From Rubrivivax sp. (GTDB lineage Bacteria; Pseudomonadota; Gammaproteobacteria; Burkholderiales; Burkholderiaceae_C), in contig JAIXSE010000020.1 in the NCBI GenBank assembly GCA_027484825.1, positions 20,579-84,578 of the forward strand: a stretch of 64,000 bases of DNA. The letters are read 5' to 3'. The notes beneath the pieces are model-generated. The model ran no database searches. It was not told the DNA's origin and saw only the letters and a program-made list of their open reading frames with translations. Shown here one piece after another: positions 43,442-51,917 of this stretch. Every line of letters begins with the position of its first letter. Within the stretch, counting starts at the first letter, position 1. The position numbers and the translations under genes are program-made.

Positions 43442-44703
43442 AGCGACGGCAGGCTCCTGAAGAGACCCCCTGGGCGCCCCGCGAAGGCCGTCAGCGGCCT
43501 GAAGGCGCAGACCCAGACCCCCCGATCGGGGCACCGAACGCGCAGTCACCGATGTCCGCCCGCGGGACTCGCAGGCAGGAGCGGGACGCGCGTCAGTACG
43601 CCCGGCGAGTCCGTGCGGAGCGGATGCGCCAGCTCGCCTGGATGGCCCGCATGGGCGCTTTGGACGACTGGAGCGACCGCGAGGCCCGCCGCAACTGGCG
43701 CTGGCATCTGCGCGCCCGGCACCGCTGGCATCAACGCTGGCATCGCCATCACGCCCGGTTCAAGCATTCGCTCGGCGCTCGCCTGATTGCTGTCTTCATG
43801 GTGCTGGCGCTGCTGAGCAGCCTGGTGGTGTGGGGCGTCATCAGCCAGGGGATGGGGCCGCTGGCGGCGGTGCTGCTGCTGGTGCTGCTGACCTGGGTGG
43901 CTTATGCGGTCATCCGGCATATCGTGCGACCCATCAGCGCGTTGGCCGTGGGCGCCGAAGCCTTCGGTCGGGGCGATCTGCACCACCGGGTGCCGGTGAT
44001 CCACCGCGACGAGATCGGCGACCTGGCGATGCGTTTCAACCAGATGGCCGACGACATCCAGGCCATGCTGGACGGCAAGCGCGCTCTGCTGCTGGCCATC
44101 AGCCATGAACTGCGCAGTCCGCTGACGCGGGCGCGGCTGCATGCGGAGCTGGTGGAGGAGGGCGCGTCCAAGACCTCCCTGCTGCAGGAACTCGCGCAAA
44201 TGCGCGACCTGATCACCGCCTTGCTGGAGAGTGAACGCCTGGACAGCGGACATACCGCCTTGCAGCTGTCGCCCTGCGACCTGGCGGCGCTGGTGCAGGA
44301 GCAGGCCCAGCCGGGTGTGGTGCTGCACATCGAGCCTGGGTTGCCGCCGCTGCCGGTGGATCGCCTGCGGATCCAGCTGCTGCTGCGCAACCTGGTGCAC
44401 AACGCGCTGCGGCACAACGAACCGACGCGCGGACCCGTGGTGGTGACGCTTGAAGCGGCGGTGCCGGGCGGCGCTGCCCAGCGGTTGATCGTGCGGGACC
44501 ACGGGGCAGGCGTGCCGCCCGAGGCACTGCCGCAGCTGGGTGAGCCCTTCTTCCGCCCGGATGAGGCGCGGACCCGGGCCGAGGGCGGTGTGGGCCTGGG
44601 CCTGTCGCTGTGCCGGCTGGTGGCGCAGGCGCATGGCAGCGAATTGCTGCTGCGCAATGCCGCGCCGGGGTTCGAGGCATCGGTGACGCTGTCCGCCCGG
44701 TGA
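43438..44703 (+). CDS. Histidine kinase with His/Trp-rich N-terminus and almost no periplasmic domain
   Basis: A 421-aa kinase. Residues 1-115 are cytoplasmic, Arg-rich and carry a HxW/WxH array (RWHLRARHRWHQRWHRHHAR). Two membrane helices follow (about 122-165) joined by a loop of about six residues, so there is no external sensor domain. Then HAMP, H-box LLAISHELRSPLTRAR (His about 223), N-box NLVHNALRHN, and GGVGLGLSLC. It resembles CpxA/RstB kinases in the core. Being His-rich, like the Spy-like protein two genes before, it may respond to metal or to envelope state within the membrane; that is inference. Confidence 0.9.
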   Translation: MKRRQAPEETPWAPREGRQRPEGADPDPPIGAPNAQSPMSARGTRRQERDARQYARRVRAERMRQLAWMARMGALDDWSDREARRNWRWHLRARHRWHQRWHRHHARFKHSLGARLIAVFMVLALLSSLVVWGVISQGMGPLAAVLLLVLLTWVAYAVIRHIVRPISALAVGAEAFGRGDLHHRVPVIHRDEIGDLAMRFNQMADDIQAMLDGKRALLLAISHELRSPLTRARLHAELVEEGASKTSLLQELAQMRDLITALLESERLDSGHTALQLSPCDLAALVQEQAQPGVVLHIEPGLPPLPVDRLRIQLLLRNLVHNALRHNEPTRGPVVVTLEAAVPGGAAQRLIVRDHGAGVPPEALPQLGEPFFRPDEARTRAEGGVGLGLSLCRLVAQAHGSELLLRNAAPGFEASVTLSAR

Positions 44704-44827
44704 GCAAGGCGCAGGCTCACTGAATCAAGGCATGGAAGCCAAAACGACAGCACATCTGTGCAAGTGAAGCCCGGCAGGTCCTTCGATAGAGTCAGTCGCA
44801 GTTGTACTGACCTCACGAGGCCGCACC

Positions 44828-45268
44828 ATGGGCTGGTTCTGCATCTTCATCCTGGTTCCGATCCTGATGCCCATGATGCTGCTGGGCTTGTATTGCTTCG
44901 CGCCGGTTGAGCACGAGGCCGGAACGAAGCTGATCCAGCAGGTGAAGGACGGGCAACTGTCCTGGCCCGCTTGCGCATTCTGTGCGTCGGCCTTGTATGA
45001 GCTGGCCGAGTCAACAGGAATGCTGGACCGAGGCAGTGCCAATTGGTTGCAAGGCGCCATCACCTTCCTGCTTTTGTTCTCGGTCCTCATCGCCTTCCTG
45101 AGTGTCGTCTTCCCCACGGCCTTGCCGGCCCCGGAAGGCGTCGTGCCGATTCATCACTTCAAGATGCTGTTCATTTCCGCGTTTTTGGTGGGCTTATCGG
45201 CGTGTGCCTACACCTGGCTGCACTTCTCTGTCATCCCATCCACTTTTCATACTGAGGAGATCTCATGA
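44828..45268 (+). CDS. Small membrane protein, unknown family
   Basis: A 146-aa protein with three hydrophobic segments: residues 4-26 (WFCIFILVPILMPMMLLGLY), about 74-97 and about 112-134. An amphipathic stretch with a CAFCAS double Cys lies between the first two. I do not recognise the family. Its stop overlaps the ATG of a 45-aa membrane protein, so the two are translated together and probably work together. Confidence 0.6.
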   Translation: MGWFCIFILVPILMPMMLLGLYCFAPVEHEAGTKLIQQVKDGQLSWPACAFCASALYELAESTGMLDRGSANWLQGAITFLLLFSVLIAFLSVVFPTALPAPEGVVPIHHFKMLFISAFLVGLSACAYTWLHFSVIPSTFHTEEIS

Positions 45269-45402
45269 CAACGTCCCCCACTCCCGTCCAGCGTGATCCA
45301 GACCTCCGCAAACGAGACCTGATCCTCAACGTCATGACGGTCCTGATCGCCATTGACGGCGTGGCGATCTTCATCGGCCTTTGGCTCCTCAACCATCGTT
45401 GA
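45265..45402 (+). CDS. 45-residue single-span membrane protein
   Basis: Starting at the ATGA overlap with the previous gene, 45 codons encode a charged N-terminus (RDPDLRKRDLIL) and one hydrophobic helix (NVMTVLIAIDGVAIFIGLWL) ending in NHR. GAGGAG lies 5 bases before its ATG. Such short one-span proteins are often missed by annotation. No family is recognised; a small subunit or regulator of the partner is possible. Confidence 0.6.
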   Translation: MTTSPTPVQRDPDLRKRDLILNVMTVLIAIDGVAIFIGLWLLNHR

Positions 45403-45422
45403 GCGGCGAAGCGCCCAGCAAA

Positions 45423-45450
45423 ATGGGGCGCAGGTTAACCTGCGCCCCAT
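45423..45450 (-). terminator. Terminator after guaC
   Basis: A perfect 28-bp palindrome (arms ATGGGGCGCAGGTT and its complement) directly downstream of guaC. On the minus strand it is followed by TTTTGC; on the plus strand there is no T run. It could also block transcription from the membrane-protein pair. Confidence 0.75.
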
Positions 45451-45481
45451 GCCGTGGTGAGCATCCCCTCAGGGGTGACGC

Positions 45482-46459
45482 TCACATGAACAAATGCTCG
45501 CCCGCGTTCTCGCCGCCCAGCACCACATAGTTGACCTTGCGCAGGTCCCCCAAGGCCGTGCCGCCGGAATAGGAGATGGAGCTTTGCAGGTCCTCTTCCA
45601 TTTCCCGCAGCGTGTCCGGCAGCTTGCCCTTCACCGGCTCCAGGATGCGCTTGCCTTCCACATGCTTGTATTCGCCCTTGTTGAAGTCGGATGCGGAGCC
45701 GTAATACTCCTTGTACAGCTTGCCATCCACCTCCACCGTCTGGCCTGGCGACTCTTCATGGCCGGCGAACAAGGAGCCCACCATCACCATCGACGCGCCA
45801 AACCGCACGCTCTTGGCAATGTCCCCGTGATGGCGGATGCCGCCGTCCGCAATGATGGGTTTGGTGGCCACCCGCGCGCACCACTTCAGCGCCGACAACT
45901 GCCAGCCGCCCGTTCCGAACCCGGTCTTCAGGCGGGTGATGCACACCTTGCCAGGCCCGATCCCCACCTTTGTGGCATCCGCGCCCCAGTTCTCCAGGTC
46001 GATCACGCCTTCCGGTGTGCCCACATTGCCCGCGATCACAAAGGTCTGCGGCAGCTTCTGCTTGATGTGGGCGATCATGCGCTGCACGCTGTCCGCATGC
46101 CCGTGCGCGATGTCGATGGTGATGTAGGCCGCCCCAATGCCCTCGGCCGCCAGGCGGTCGATCAGAGCATAGTCCGCGTCCTTCACGCCGGCACTGATGG
46201 AGACAAACAGACCCTTGCTGCGCATCTGGCGGGCATAAGCGACCGCATCCAGATCAAAACGGTGCATCACGTAGAAGTAGCCGTTGGCTGCCAACCATTC
46301 GGTGATGGATTCGTCCACCACGGTTTTCATGTTGGCCGGCACCACCGGGAGCTTGAAGCGCCGCGGGCCGAATTCCACTGAGGGGTCGCATTCGCTGCGG
46401 CTTTCTACCCGGCACTTGCGGGGCAGCAGCAGAATGTTGTCGTAGTCAAAGATTTCCAT
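45482..46459 (-). CDS. guaC: GMP reductase
   Basis: A 325-aa IMPDH/GMPR-family barrel. [16 protein letters not shown] opens, the catalytic Cys is in [11 protein letters not shown] (about residue 171), and [19 protein letters not shown] (about 203-221) is the phosphate-binding part. There is no CBS insertion, which separates it from IMP dehydrogenase. It converts GMP to IMP with NADPH. An ATG-like start five codons earlier is possible, but the family begins at this Met. Confidence 0.93.
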   Translation of the reverse strand: MEIFDYDNILLLPRKCRVESRSECDPSVEFGPRRFKLPVVPANMKTVVDESITEWLAANGYFYVMHRFDLDAVAYARQMRSKGLFVSISAGVKDADYALIDRLAAEGIGAAYITIDIAHGHADSVQRMIAHIKQKLPQTFVIAGNVGTPEGVIDLENWGADATKVGIGPGKVCITRLKTGFGTGGWQLSALKWCARVATKPIIADGGIRHHGDIAKSVRFGASMVMVGSLFAGHEESPGQTVEVDGKLYKEYYGSASDFNKGEYKHVEGKRILEPVKGKLPDTLREMEEDLQSSISYSGGTALGDLRKVNYVVLGGENAGEHLFM

Positions 46460-46692
46460 GGTCCAAAGTCGCAAATTCGGGATGCGTTGATGCAGTGCAT
46501 GCCCTGAGCTGCGAGCGCTTGACTTGAGACCGGAAGACCGACCCCAAGATTTGGGCCCGGTGACTCATTCTACGCATGCTGGTTTGCCCTTGTTTCGTTG
46601 CGGTGCAACATGCACCGGCCCGGGGCGATCAGCGACCTTCGTTAAAATCGGCGACCTTGGGCTCCGAAAGGGCCGACATCACCATCGTCACC

Positions 46693-47814
46693 ATGTACTC
46701 CGTCGTCATTAGCGGTACCGGCCTCTATCAGCCTCCCCACGTCATCACCAACGCTGAACTGGTGGAGTCCTTCAACCGCTATGTGGACCTGCAAAACGCC
46801 CAGCATGCCGAGGCGATCGCCGCCGGCACCCGCGAGCCGCTGGCCCATTCCAGCGTTGAATTCATCGAAAAAGCCTCCGGCATCAAGCAGCGCTATGTGA
46901 TCGAGAAGGAGGGCGTGCTGGATCCGGCCCGCATGTATCCCCGTTTTGAGGAACGTGCCGACGACCAACTGTCCCTGATGGCCGAGATCGCCGTCGATGC
47001 AGCGCGCAAGGCCCTGGCCGCCGCCGGTCGCAAGCCGGAAGAGGTGGATGCCGTGTTCTGCGCCGCCTCCAACATGCAGCGCGCCTACCCGGCCATGGCG
47101 GTGGAGATCCAGGCGGCCCTGGGCGCCGGCGGGTACGGCTTCGACATGAACGTGGCCTGCTCTTCCGCCACCTTCGCGCTGGAACAGGCCTACAACGCGG
47201 TGCGCTCGGGGGCCTCCAAGTGCGTGCTGGTGGTCAACCCGGAAATCACCTCCGCCCACCTGGAGTGGAAGGACCGGGACTGCCATTTCATCTTCGGTGA
47301 CGTGTGCACCGCCGTGCTGGTGGAGCGTGCCGACACTGCCGTCAGCCAGGACCAGTGGGAAATCCTGGGCACCCATCTGGCCACCCAGTTCTCCAACAAC
47401 ATCCGCAACAACTTCGGCTTCACCAACAAGGCCGAAGACAGCGACCCGGACGCCCGGGACAAGACCTTCCGCCAGGAAGGCCGCAAGGTCTTCAAGGAAG
47501 TGGTGCCGATCGCTGCGGCCCATATTGAGAGCCATCTGGCCACCCAGCACATCCAGCCGGCCGACGTCAGCCGCTATTGGCTGCACCAGGCCAACCTGGG
47601 CATGAACCAATTGGTGATCAAGAAGCTGGTGGGCGGCGAAGCAGGAGCGCAGATTGCGCCGCTGATCCTGGACACCTATGCCAACACCGCATCGGCCGGC
47701 TCCATCATCGCCTTCCACGAGCACCGGGCTGACCTGCGCTCGGGCGATCTCGGCGTGATCTGCTCCTTCGGTGCCGGGTACTCGGTGGGCAGCGTCATCG
47801 TCAAGAAGCGCTGA
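46693..47814 (+). CDS. Beta-ketoacyl-ACP synthase III-like protein
   Basis: A 373-aa thiolase-fold enzyme longer than housekeeping FabH (about 320 aa). The catalytic triad is visible: Cys in NVACSSATFALE (about residue 154), His in YWLHQANLGMN (about 295) and Asn in YANTASAGSI (about 331). An insertion near residue 35 (VDLQNAQHAEAIA) is absent from short FabH enzymes. It condenses an acyl-CoA or acyl-ACP with malonyl-ACP. No other fatty acid synthesis genes are next to it, so the product is not known. Divergent from guaC. Confidence 0.88.
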   Translation: MYSVVISGTGLYQPPHVITNAELVESFNRYVDLQNAQHAEAIAAGTREPLAHSSVEFIEKASGIKQRYVIEKEGVLDPARMYPRFEERADDQLSLMAEIAVDAARKALAAAGRKPEEVDAVFCAASNMQRAYPAMAVEIQAALGAGGYGFDMNVACSSATFALEQAYNAVRSGASKCVLVVNPEITSAHLEWKDRDCHFIFGDVCTAVLVERADTAVSQDQWEILGTHLATQFSNNIRNNFGFTNKAEDSDPDARDKTFRQEGRKVFKEVVPIAAAHIESHLATQHIQPADVSRYWLHQANLGMNQLVIKKLVGGEAGAQIAPLILDTYANTASAGSIIAFHEHRADLRSGDLGVICSFGAGYSVGSVIVKKR

Positions 47815-47838
47815 GGCAAGGCTTCCGTTTAGGCCCGC

Positions 47839-50352
47839 TTATCCGCCTCGGTCCCCCGCAAACCAGGAATTCGGCGTCCCCGACGACGACCGCGCCGCTG
47901 GCACCGGAACGCCCGACGCCGCGCCCGGCAGCAGCACCCCGGACGCCGCGCCAGACGCCGGGACCGCCGGCAGCAGGGCGCCGGTTGCCGGGTCGCTGGT
48001 CATGTCGGGCATCGGCCCGAGCGTCTTGAGCCAGGTGTCCGGGGCAAATTCCTGGAAGACCCAGTCCGGTCCGTTCGGGCCTTCAATCTGCACCACGCTG
48101 CCATCGGTCGGCGCCTGGATCTCGGAGGTCGGAATGCCCTTCAGGGCCACCTGCATATAGTCGATCCAGGCGGGCAGGGCGATGCCGCCCCCGGTTTCCC
48201 GGTCGCCCAGGCTGCGCGGCTGGTCATAGCCGATCCAGACCACCGTCGCCACCTTGCGCTGGAAGCCGGCGAACCAGGCATCCACCGCGTCGTTGGTGGT
48301 GCCGGTCTTGCCGTAGAGGTCATAGCGCTTGAGTGCCGCACTGGCGCGATACGCCGTGCCCCGCACCGCCACTTCATGCAACAAGGTGCCGGTGATGAAG
48401 GCATTGCGCTCGCTGATGGCGCGGCGGTCCTCGGTCAACTTCTCCGGTTCCGCCTGGAACAGCACCTGGTTCTGGGCATCGGTGATCTTGGTGATCAGCA
48501 GCGGCTTGAGCAGATAGCCACCATTGGCAAAGACCGAATAACCGCTGGCCATCTGCAGCGGCGTCACCGAACCGGAGCCCAGCCCGAGGGTCAGGTTGGC
48601 GGGCTGCCGGTCCATGTCGATGCCGAACTTGCCGGCCCAGGCGCGGCCACGCTCCGGGGTCAGCTGTTCCAGCAGGCGGATGGTGACCATGTTCTTGGAC
48701 TTGGCCAGCGCCTGCCGCAGGGTGATGGGGCCGTCATATTGCCCATCCGAATTGCGCGGGGACCAGTCGCCGATGGTGATGGGCGAGTCGTCCACCAGCG
48801 TCGCCGGACTGGCGCCCATTTCCATCGCGCCTGAATACAGATAGGGCTTGAAGCTCGAGCCCGGCTGACGCCAGGCCTGGGTGGCATGGTTGAACTGGTT
48901 GCGGGCAAAGTCAAACCCGCCCACCAGCGCCAGCACCCGGCCGGTTTCCGGCTCCACCGACACCAGTGCGCCTTCGGCTTCCGGCGGCTGGGTGACCGCC
49001 CAGGCGCCCTTGGGGAATTCCTTGGTGGGCGCGCCCTTGAGCACCCGGATGATGGCGCCGCGCTGGATGCGCAGGGTGGGCTTGGCTTTTTCCGATAGCG
49101 CGGAGAGCACGCTGCGGATGCCGTCGCCCTTGAGGTCGATGTCCTCACCGTCCTGCAAGGTGGCGCGGATGCGGTTGCTGGACACTTCGGTCACCACGGC
49201 GGCGCGCAGGTCGTCATTGTCCGGATGGTCGGCGAGCGCCTGGGTGACGGCATTGTCCAGCTCGGTATCGCTCAGGTCGGTGGGCAGGTCGATCGTGTCT
49301 TCCGGGCCGCGCCAGGGTTTGCGGCGTTCATAGTCCAGCAAGGTGCGGCGCAGGGCCTTGTAGGCCGCCACCTGGTTGTCCATATGAATGGTGGTGGTGA
49401 CGCTGATGCCGCGGCTGTAGGCGTCCTCGCCATACTGGGCATGCACCACCTGACGCACCATCTCCGCGGCGTACTGGCCGTAGGGGAGACGCTGTTCCTG
49501 GACGGTGCGCAGCTGCAGTTTCTCGTCGCGCGCGGCTTGTGCCTGCGCGGCTGTCAGCAGGCCGATGTCCTGCATGCGGCCCAGCACCACCAACTGGCGT
49601 CGCTTGGCCGCCTTGAAATTGCTGATCGGATTGGCGCGGTAGGGGTTTTGCGGCAGGCCAGCCAGCATGGCGGTCTCCGCCGTGGACAGCGCCTTGAGCG
49701 GCTTGCCGAAGTAGGCCTCCGCCGCCGCCTCAAAGCCGTAGGCCCGCTGACCCAGATAGATCTGGTTCATGTAGATCTCCAGGATCTTGTCCTTGGAGAG
49801 CTGGCTTTCCATCTTCAGCGCCAGCAGGATCTCGACAAACTTGCGGGTGTAGAGCTTGCGCTTGGTCAGGTAGAAGTCCCGGGCCAGCTGCTGGGTGATG
49901 GTGGAAGCGCCCTGGCTTCGCGACGATGAGAACAGATTGACGCCGAAGGCGCGAATCATCCCCGGGATGTAGACGCCCTGATGCTCATAGAAGTTGGTGT
50001 CTTCCACCGCCAGCAGGGCTTGCTGCATCTGCTTGGGAATCTGGTCCAGCGGCAGGTAGTGACGCCGTTCGGTGCCGTATTCGGCCAGCAGTTCGCCCTC
50101 GGCGGAATACACCCGCAGCGGCTGCTTGGGCTGGTAGTCCACCAGCCGGGACAGATCGGGCAGCCCCGGCCAGACCACGGCGGCGGCCCCCGCCACGATC
50201 AACACCAGCGACAGCATCGCCGCGCCGCCCCACACCAGCACCCGTTTCCAGGTAGGCAACCGGGCCAGCGAGCGCCGCAGCGGGGCGGTCTTGGCCCAGA
50301 GGGCGCGCAGGAAGTCCAGCAGTTTGCGAACGATATTTTGTAGAAGCTGCAT
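47839..50352 (-). CDS. mrcA: Penicillin-binding protein 1A
   Basis: A bifunctional class A PBP of 837 aa. One N-terminal membrane helix (VLVWGGAAMLSLVLIVAGAA, about 36-58), a glycosyltransferase domain with LLAVEDTNFYEHQGV (catalytic Glu, about 118) and TITQQLARDFYL, an OB-like insert, then the transpeptidase with GSSFKPYLYS (Ser), SKNMVTIR and YGKTGTTNDAVDAWF. The last 40 residues are Pro/Ala/Ser-rich and dispensable-looking. The frame opens 126 codons earlier over repetitive DNA; the start at MQLLQNIV fits the family. Builds and cross-links peptidoglycan. Confidence 0.95.
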   Translation of the reverse strand: MQLLQNIVRKLLDFLRALWAKTAPLRRSLARLPTWKRVLVWGGAAMLSLVLIVAGAAAVVWPGLPDLSRLVDYQPKQPLRVYSAEGELLAEYGTERRHYLPLDQIPKQMQQALLAVEDTNFYEHQGVYIPGMIRAFGVNLFSSSRSQGASTITQQLARDFYLTKRKLYTRKFVEILLALKMESQLSKDKILEIYMNQIYLGQRAYGFEAAAEAYFGKPLKALSTAETAMLAGLPQNPYRANPISNFKAAKRRQLVVLGRMQDIGLLTAAQAQAARDEKLQLRTVQEQRLPYGQYAAEMVRQVVHAQYGEDAYSRGISVTTTIHMDNQVAAYKALRRTLLDYERRKPWRGPEDTIDLPTDLSDTELDNAVTQALADHPDNDDLRAAVVTEVSSNRIRATLQDGEDIDLKGDGIRSVLSALSEKAKPTLRIQRGAIIRVLKGAPTKEFPKGAWAVTQPPEAEGALVSVEPETGRVLALVGGFDFARNQFNHATQAWRQPGSSFKPYLYSGAMEMGASPATLVDDSPITIGDWSPRNSDGQYDGPITLRQALAKSKNMVTIRLLEQLTPERGRAWAGKFGIDMDRQPANLTLGLGSGSVTPLQMASGYSVFANGGYLLKPLLITKITDAQNQVLFQAEPEKLTEDRRAISERNAFITGTLLHEVAVRGTAYRASAALKRYDLYGKTGTTNDAVDAWFAGFQRKVATVVWIGYDQPRSLGDRETGGGIALPAWIDYMQVALKGIPTSEIQAPTDGSVVQIEGPNGPDWVFQEFAPDTWLKTLGPMPDMTSDPATGALLPAVPASGAASGVLLPGAASGVPVPAARSSSGTPNSWFAGDRGG

Positions 50353-50784
50353 GCGGCTGGCACGAATCAAGAGTCGGGGGATTATCCTCAGTCCCCGCCC
50401 GATCTCCCCCCGGGGATGCAGGCGGACACGAACTCCATACAAATTCAGAACAAATGTCCGACTTCTTGCACTGGCGCCGACCCGGGAATGGTCCCACGGT
50501 CGCCGCCGACGCGCCCTCACGGCCTGGACAGGCCCTCGGTTCGGGACGCGTCTTTTCCTTGATGCCCGCCTACCAGGCGACCCTTTGGCGCCGAAGGGCG
50601 GGTTGGCCCCAAGGGCAATTGGCGATCCGAACCCCTGGCGGAATGGCTGGCGCCGAAGTGGCGTGTAGAGCGGCGCTTGATGCACAAGCGCGTTATGCCG
50701 AGGCGCGTTGTGCAGAGGCGCGTTGCGCACAAGCGCGTCGTCCAGAATCGTCGCGTGCAGAAGTCCCTCTTGCCGGAGCCCGTC
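50353..50784. other. Divergent intergenic region with a 15-bp tandem repeat
   Basis: 432 bases between the PBP1A and Bug receptor genes. No gene is supported; the frames running through it on both strands extend the flanking genes without conservation. The first 330 bases show nothing specific, and the end carries the tandem repeat listed at 50684-50758. Confidence 0.55.
50684..50758. repeat. Degenerate 15-bp tandem repeat, five units
   Basis: Five consecutive units beginning at 50684, 50699, 50714, 50729 and 50744 follow the pattern ACAAGCGCGTTGTGC with one to five changes, ending 26 bases before the Bug receptor ATG. In the upstream-extended frame it would encode a five-residue Arg-rich repeat (HKRVM, PRRVV, QRRVA). 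Confidence 0.75.
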
Positions 50785-51762
50785 ATGCAGCGTCGTGAAC
50801 TCGTGCGCGCCGCGGCGTCACTGCTCGGCGTCGTGGCCGTGGGTGTCCGCGCGGAAGATCGTCGTGCCGGCGGATTCCCCAGCCGCCCGGTGACCTTGAT
50901 CTGCCCCTGGCCGGCGGGCGGCTCCAGCGATGCCGTCATGCGCGCCTTCGGCGACAGCCTGTCGCGCCAGCTCGGCGTCCCGGTGGTCGTGGAGAACCGT
51001 CCCGGCGCTGGCGGCACCTTGGGAGCGACCGCCATGCTCACCGCCAAGCCGGACGGCTACACGCTGACGCAATTGCCGCTGGGGGTCTACCGCCTGCCGC
51101 ACATGCAGAAGATGCCCTTCGATCCGCTGCGGGACCTGCAACACGTCATCGGCCTGACCGGTTACACCTTCGGCATCGTCTGCACGCCGGAGTCACCGTT
51201 CCGGACCCTGCAGGAGATGGTCGCCTGGGCCCGGGCGCATCCGGGTCAACTGACCTACGGCCATACGGGGACCGGCACCACGCCGCACCTGGCCTTCGAG
51301 GAATTCGCACACAAGGCGGGCTTCCGCACCCAGGACGTGCCCTACAAAGGCTCGGCCGAGATCCTGCAGGCCATCCTGGGCGGGCATGTGCCGGTGATGT
51401 GCGGCACGATGGAATTCGCGCCGCAGGTGAAGGCGGGCAAGTTGCGTCTGCTGGCCACCCTGGGACGCGAGCGCAACAAGGCCTTCCCGGAGGTGCCGAC
51501 GGTCAAGGAGTCGGGCTGGGACACGGTCAGTGAATCCCCGTTCGGCATTGGCGCTCCGCGCGGAACCGATCCGGCGGTGGTGCGGGTGCTGCATGATGCC
51601 TTCCGCCGCACGCTGGACGACCCCAAGGTGCTGGAGACCCTGGAGCGTTTCTACCAGCCGGTGCTCTATATGAGCACCGAGGCCTACACCCGGTATGCGC
51701 AGCAGACCTTCGAAGCGGAGAAGGCGACCGTCGCCCGCATGGGTCTGGCAGGGCGGGGCTGA
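50785..51762 (+). CDS. Bug-family tripartite tricarboxylate transporter substrate-binding protein
   Basis: A 325-aa periplasmic receptor. MQRRELVRAAASLLG contains a twin-Arg-like signal with a short hydrophobic core; cleavage is near VRAED. The mature part has the Bug hallmarks RPVTLICPWPAGGSSDAVMR (about 42), NRPGAGGTLGA (about 72), GTGTTPHLAFEEF and VPYKGSAEILQAILGGHVP. It would bind a small carboxylate for a TctA/TctB transporter or a sensor; no such genes are next to it, as is common for the many orphan Bug genes of Burkholderiales. The ATG after CCGGAG is preferred to an ATG 36 codons upstream inside the repeat. Confidence 0.9.
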   Translation: MQRRELVRAAASLLGVVAVGVRAEDRRAGGFPSRPVTLICPWPAGGSSDAVMRAFGDSLSRQLGVPVVVENRPGAGGTLGATAMLTAKPDGYTLTQLPLGVYRLPHMQKMPFDPLRDLQHVIGLTGYTFGIVCTPESPFRTLQEMVAWARAHPGQLTYGHTGTGTTPHLAFEEFAHKAGFRTQDVPYKGSAEILQAILGGHVPVMCGTMEFAPQVKAGKLRLLATLGRERNKAFPEVPTVKESGWDTVSESPFGIGAPRGTDPAVVRVLHDAFRRTLDDPKVLETLERFYQPVLYMSTEAYTRYAQQTFEAEKATVARMGLAGRG

Positions 51763-51917
51763 GCGCTTGCCCCTTTCGGCGGATCCCCAGGGAGAGGGGC
51801 GTCGCGGCAGGGGGCCTGTGTGGAGCAGGTCCTTGAGGGGGATGGGCCTGTTCCAAGGTGCGGAACCTGTCCAATCCACCGGACGTGACGGCCTGTGGTG
51901 AGGTATCGTGCCGCCCC

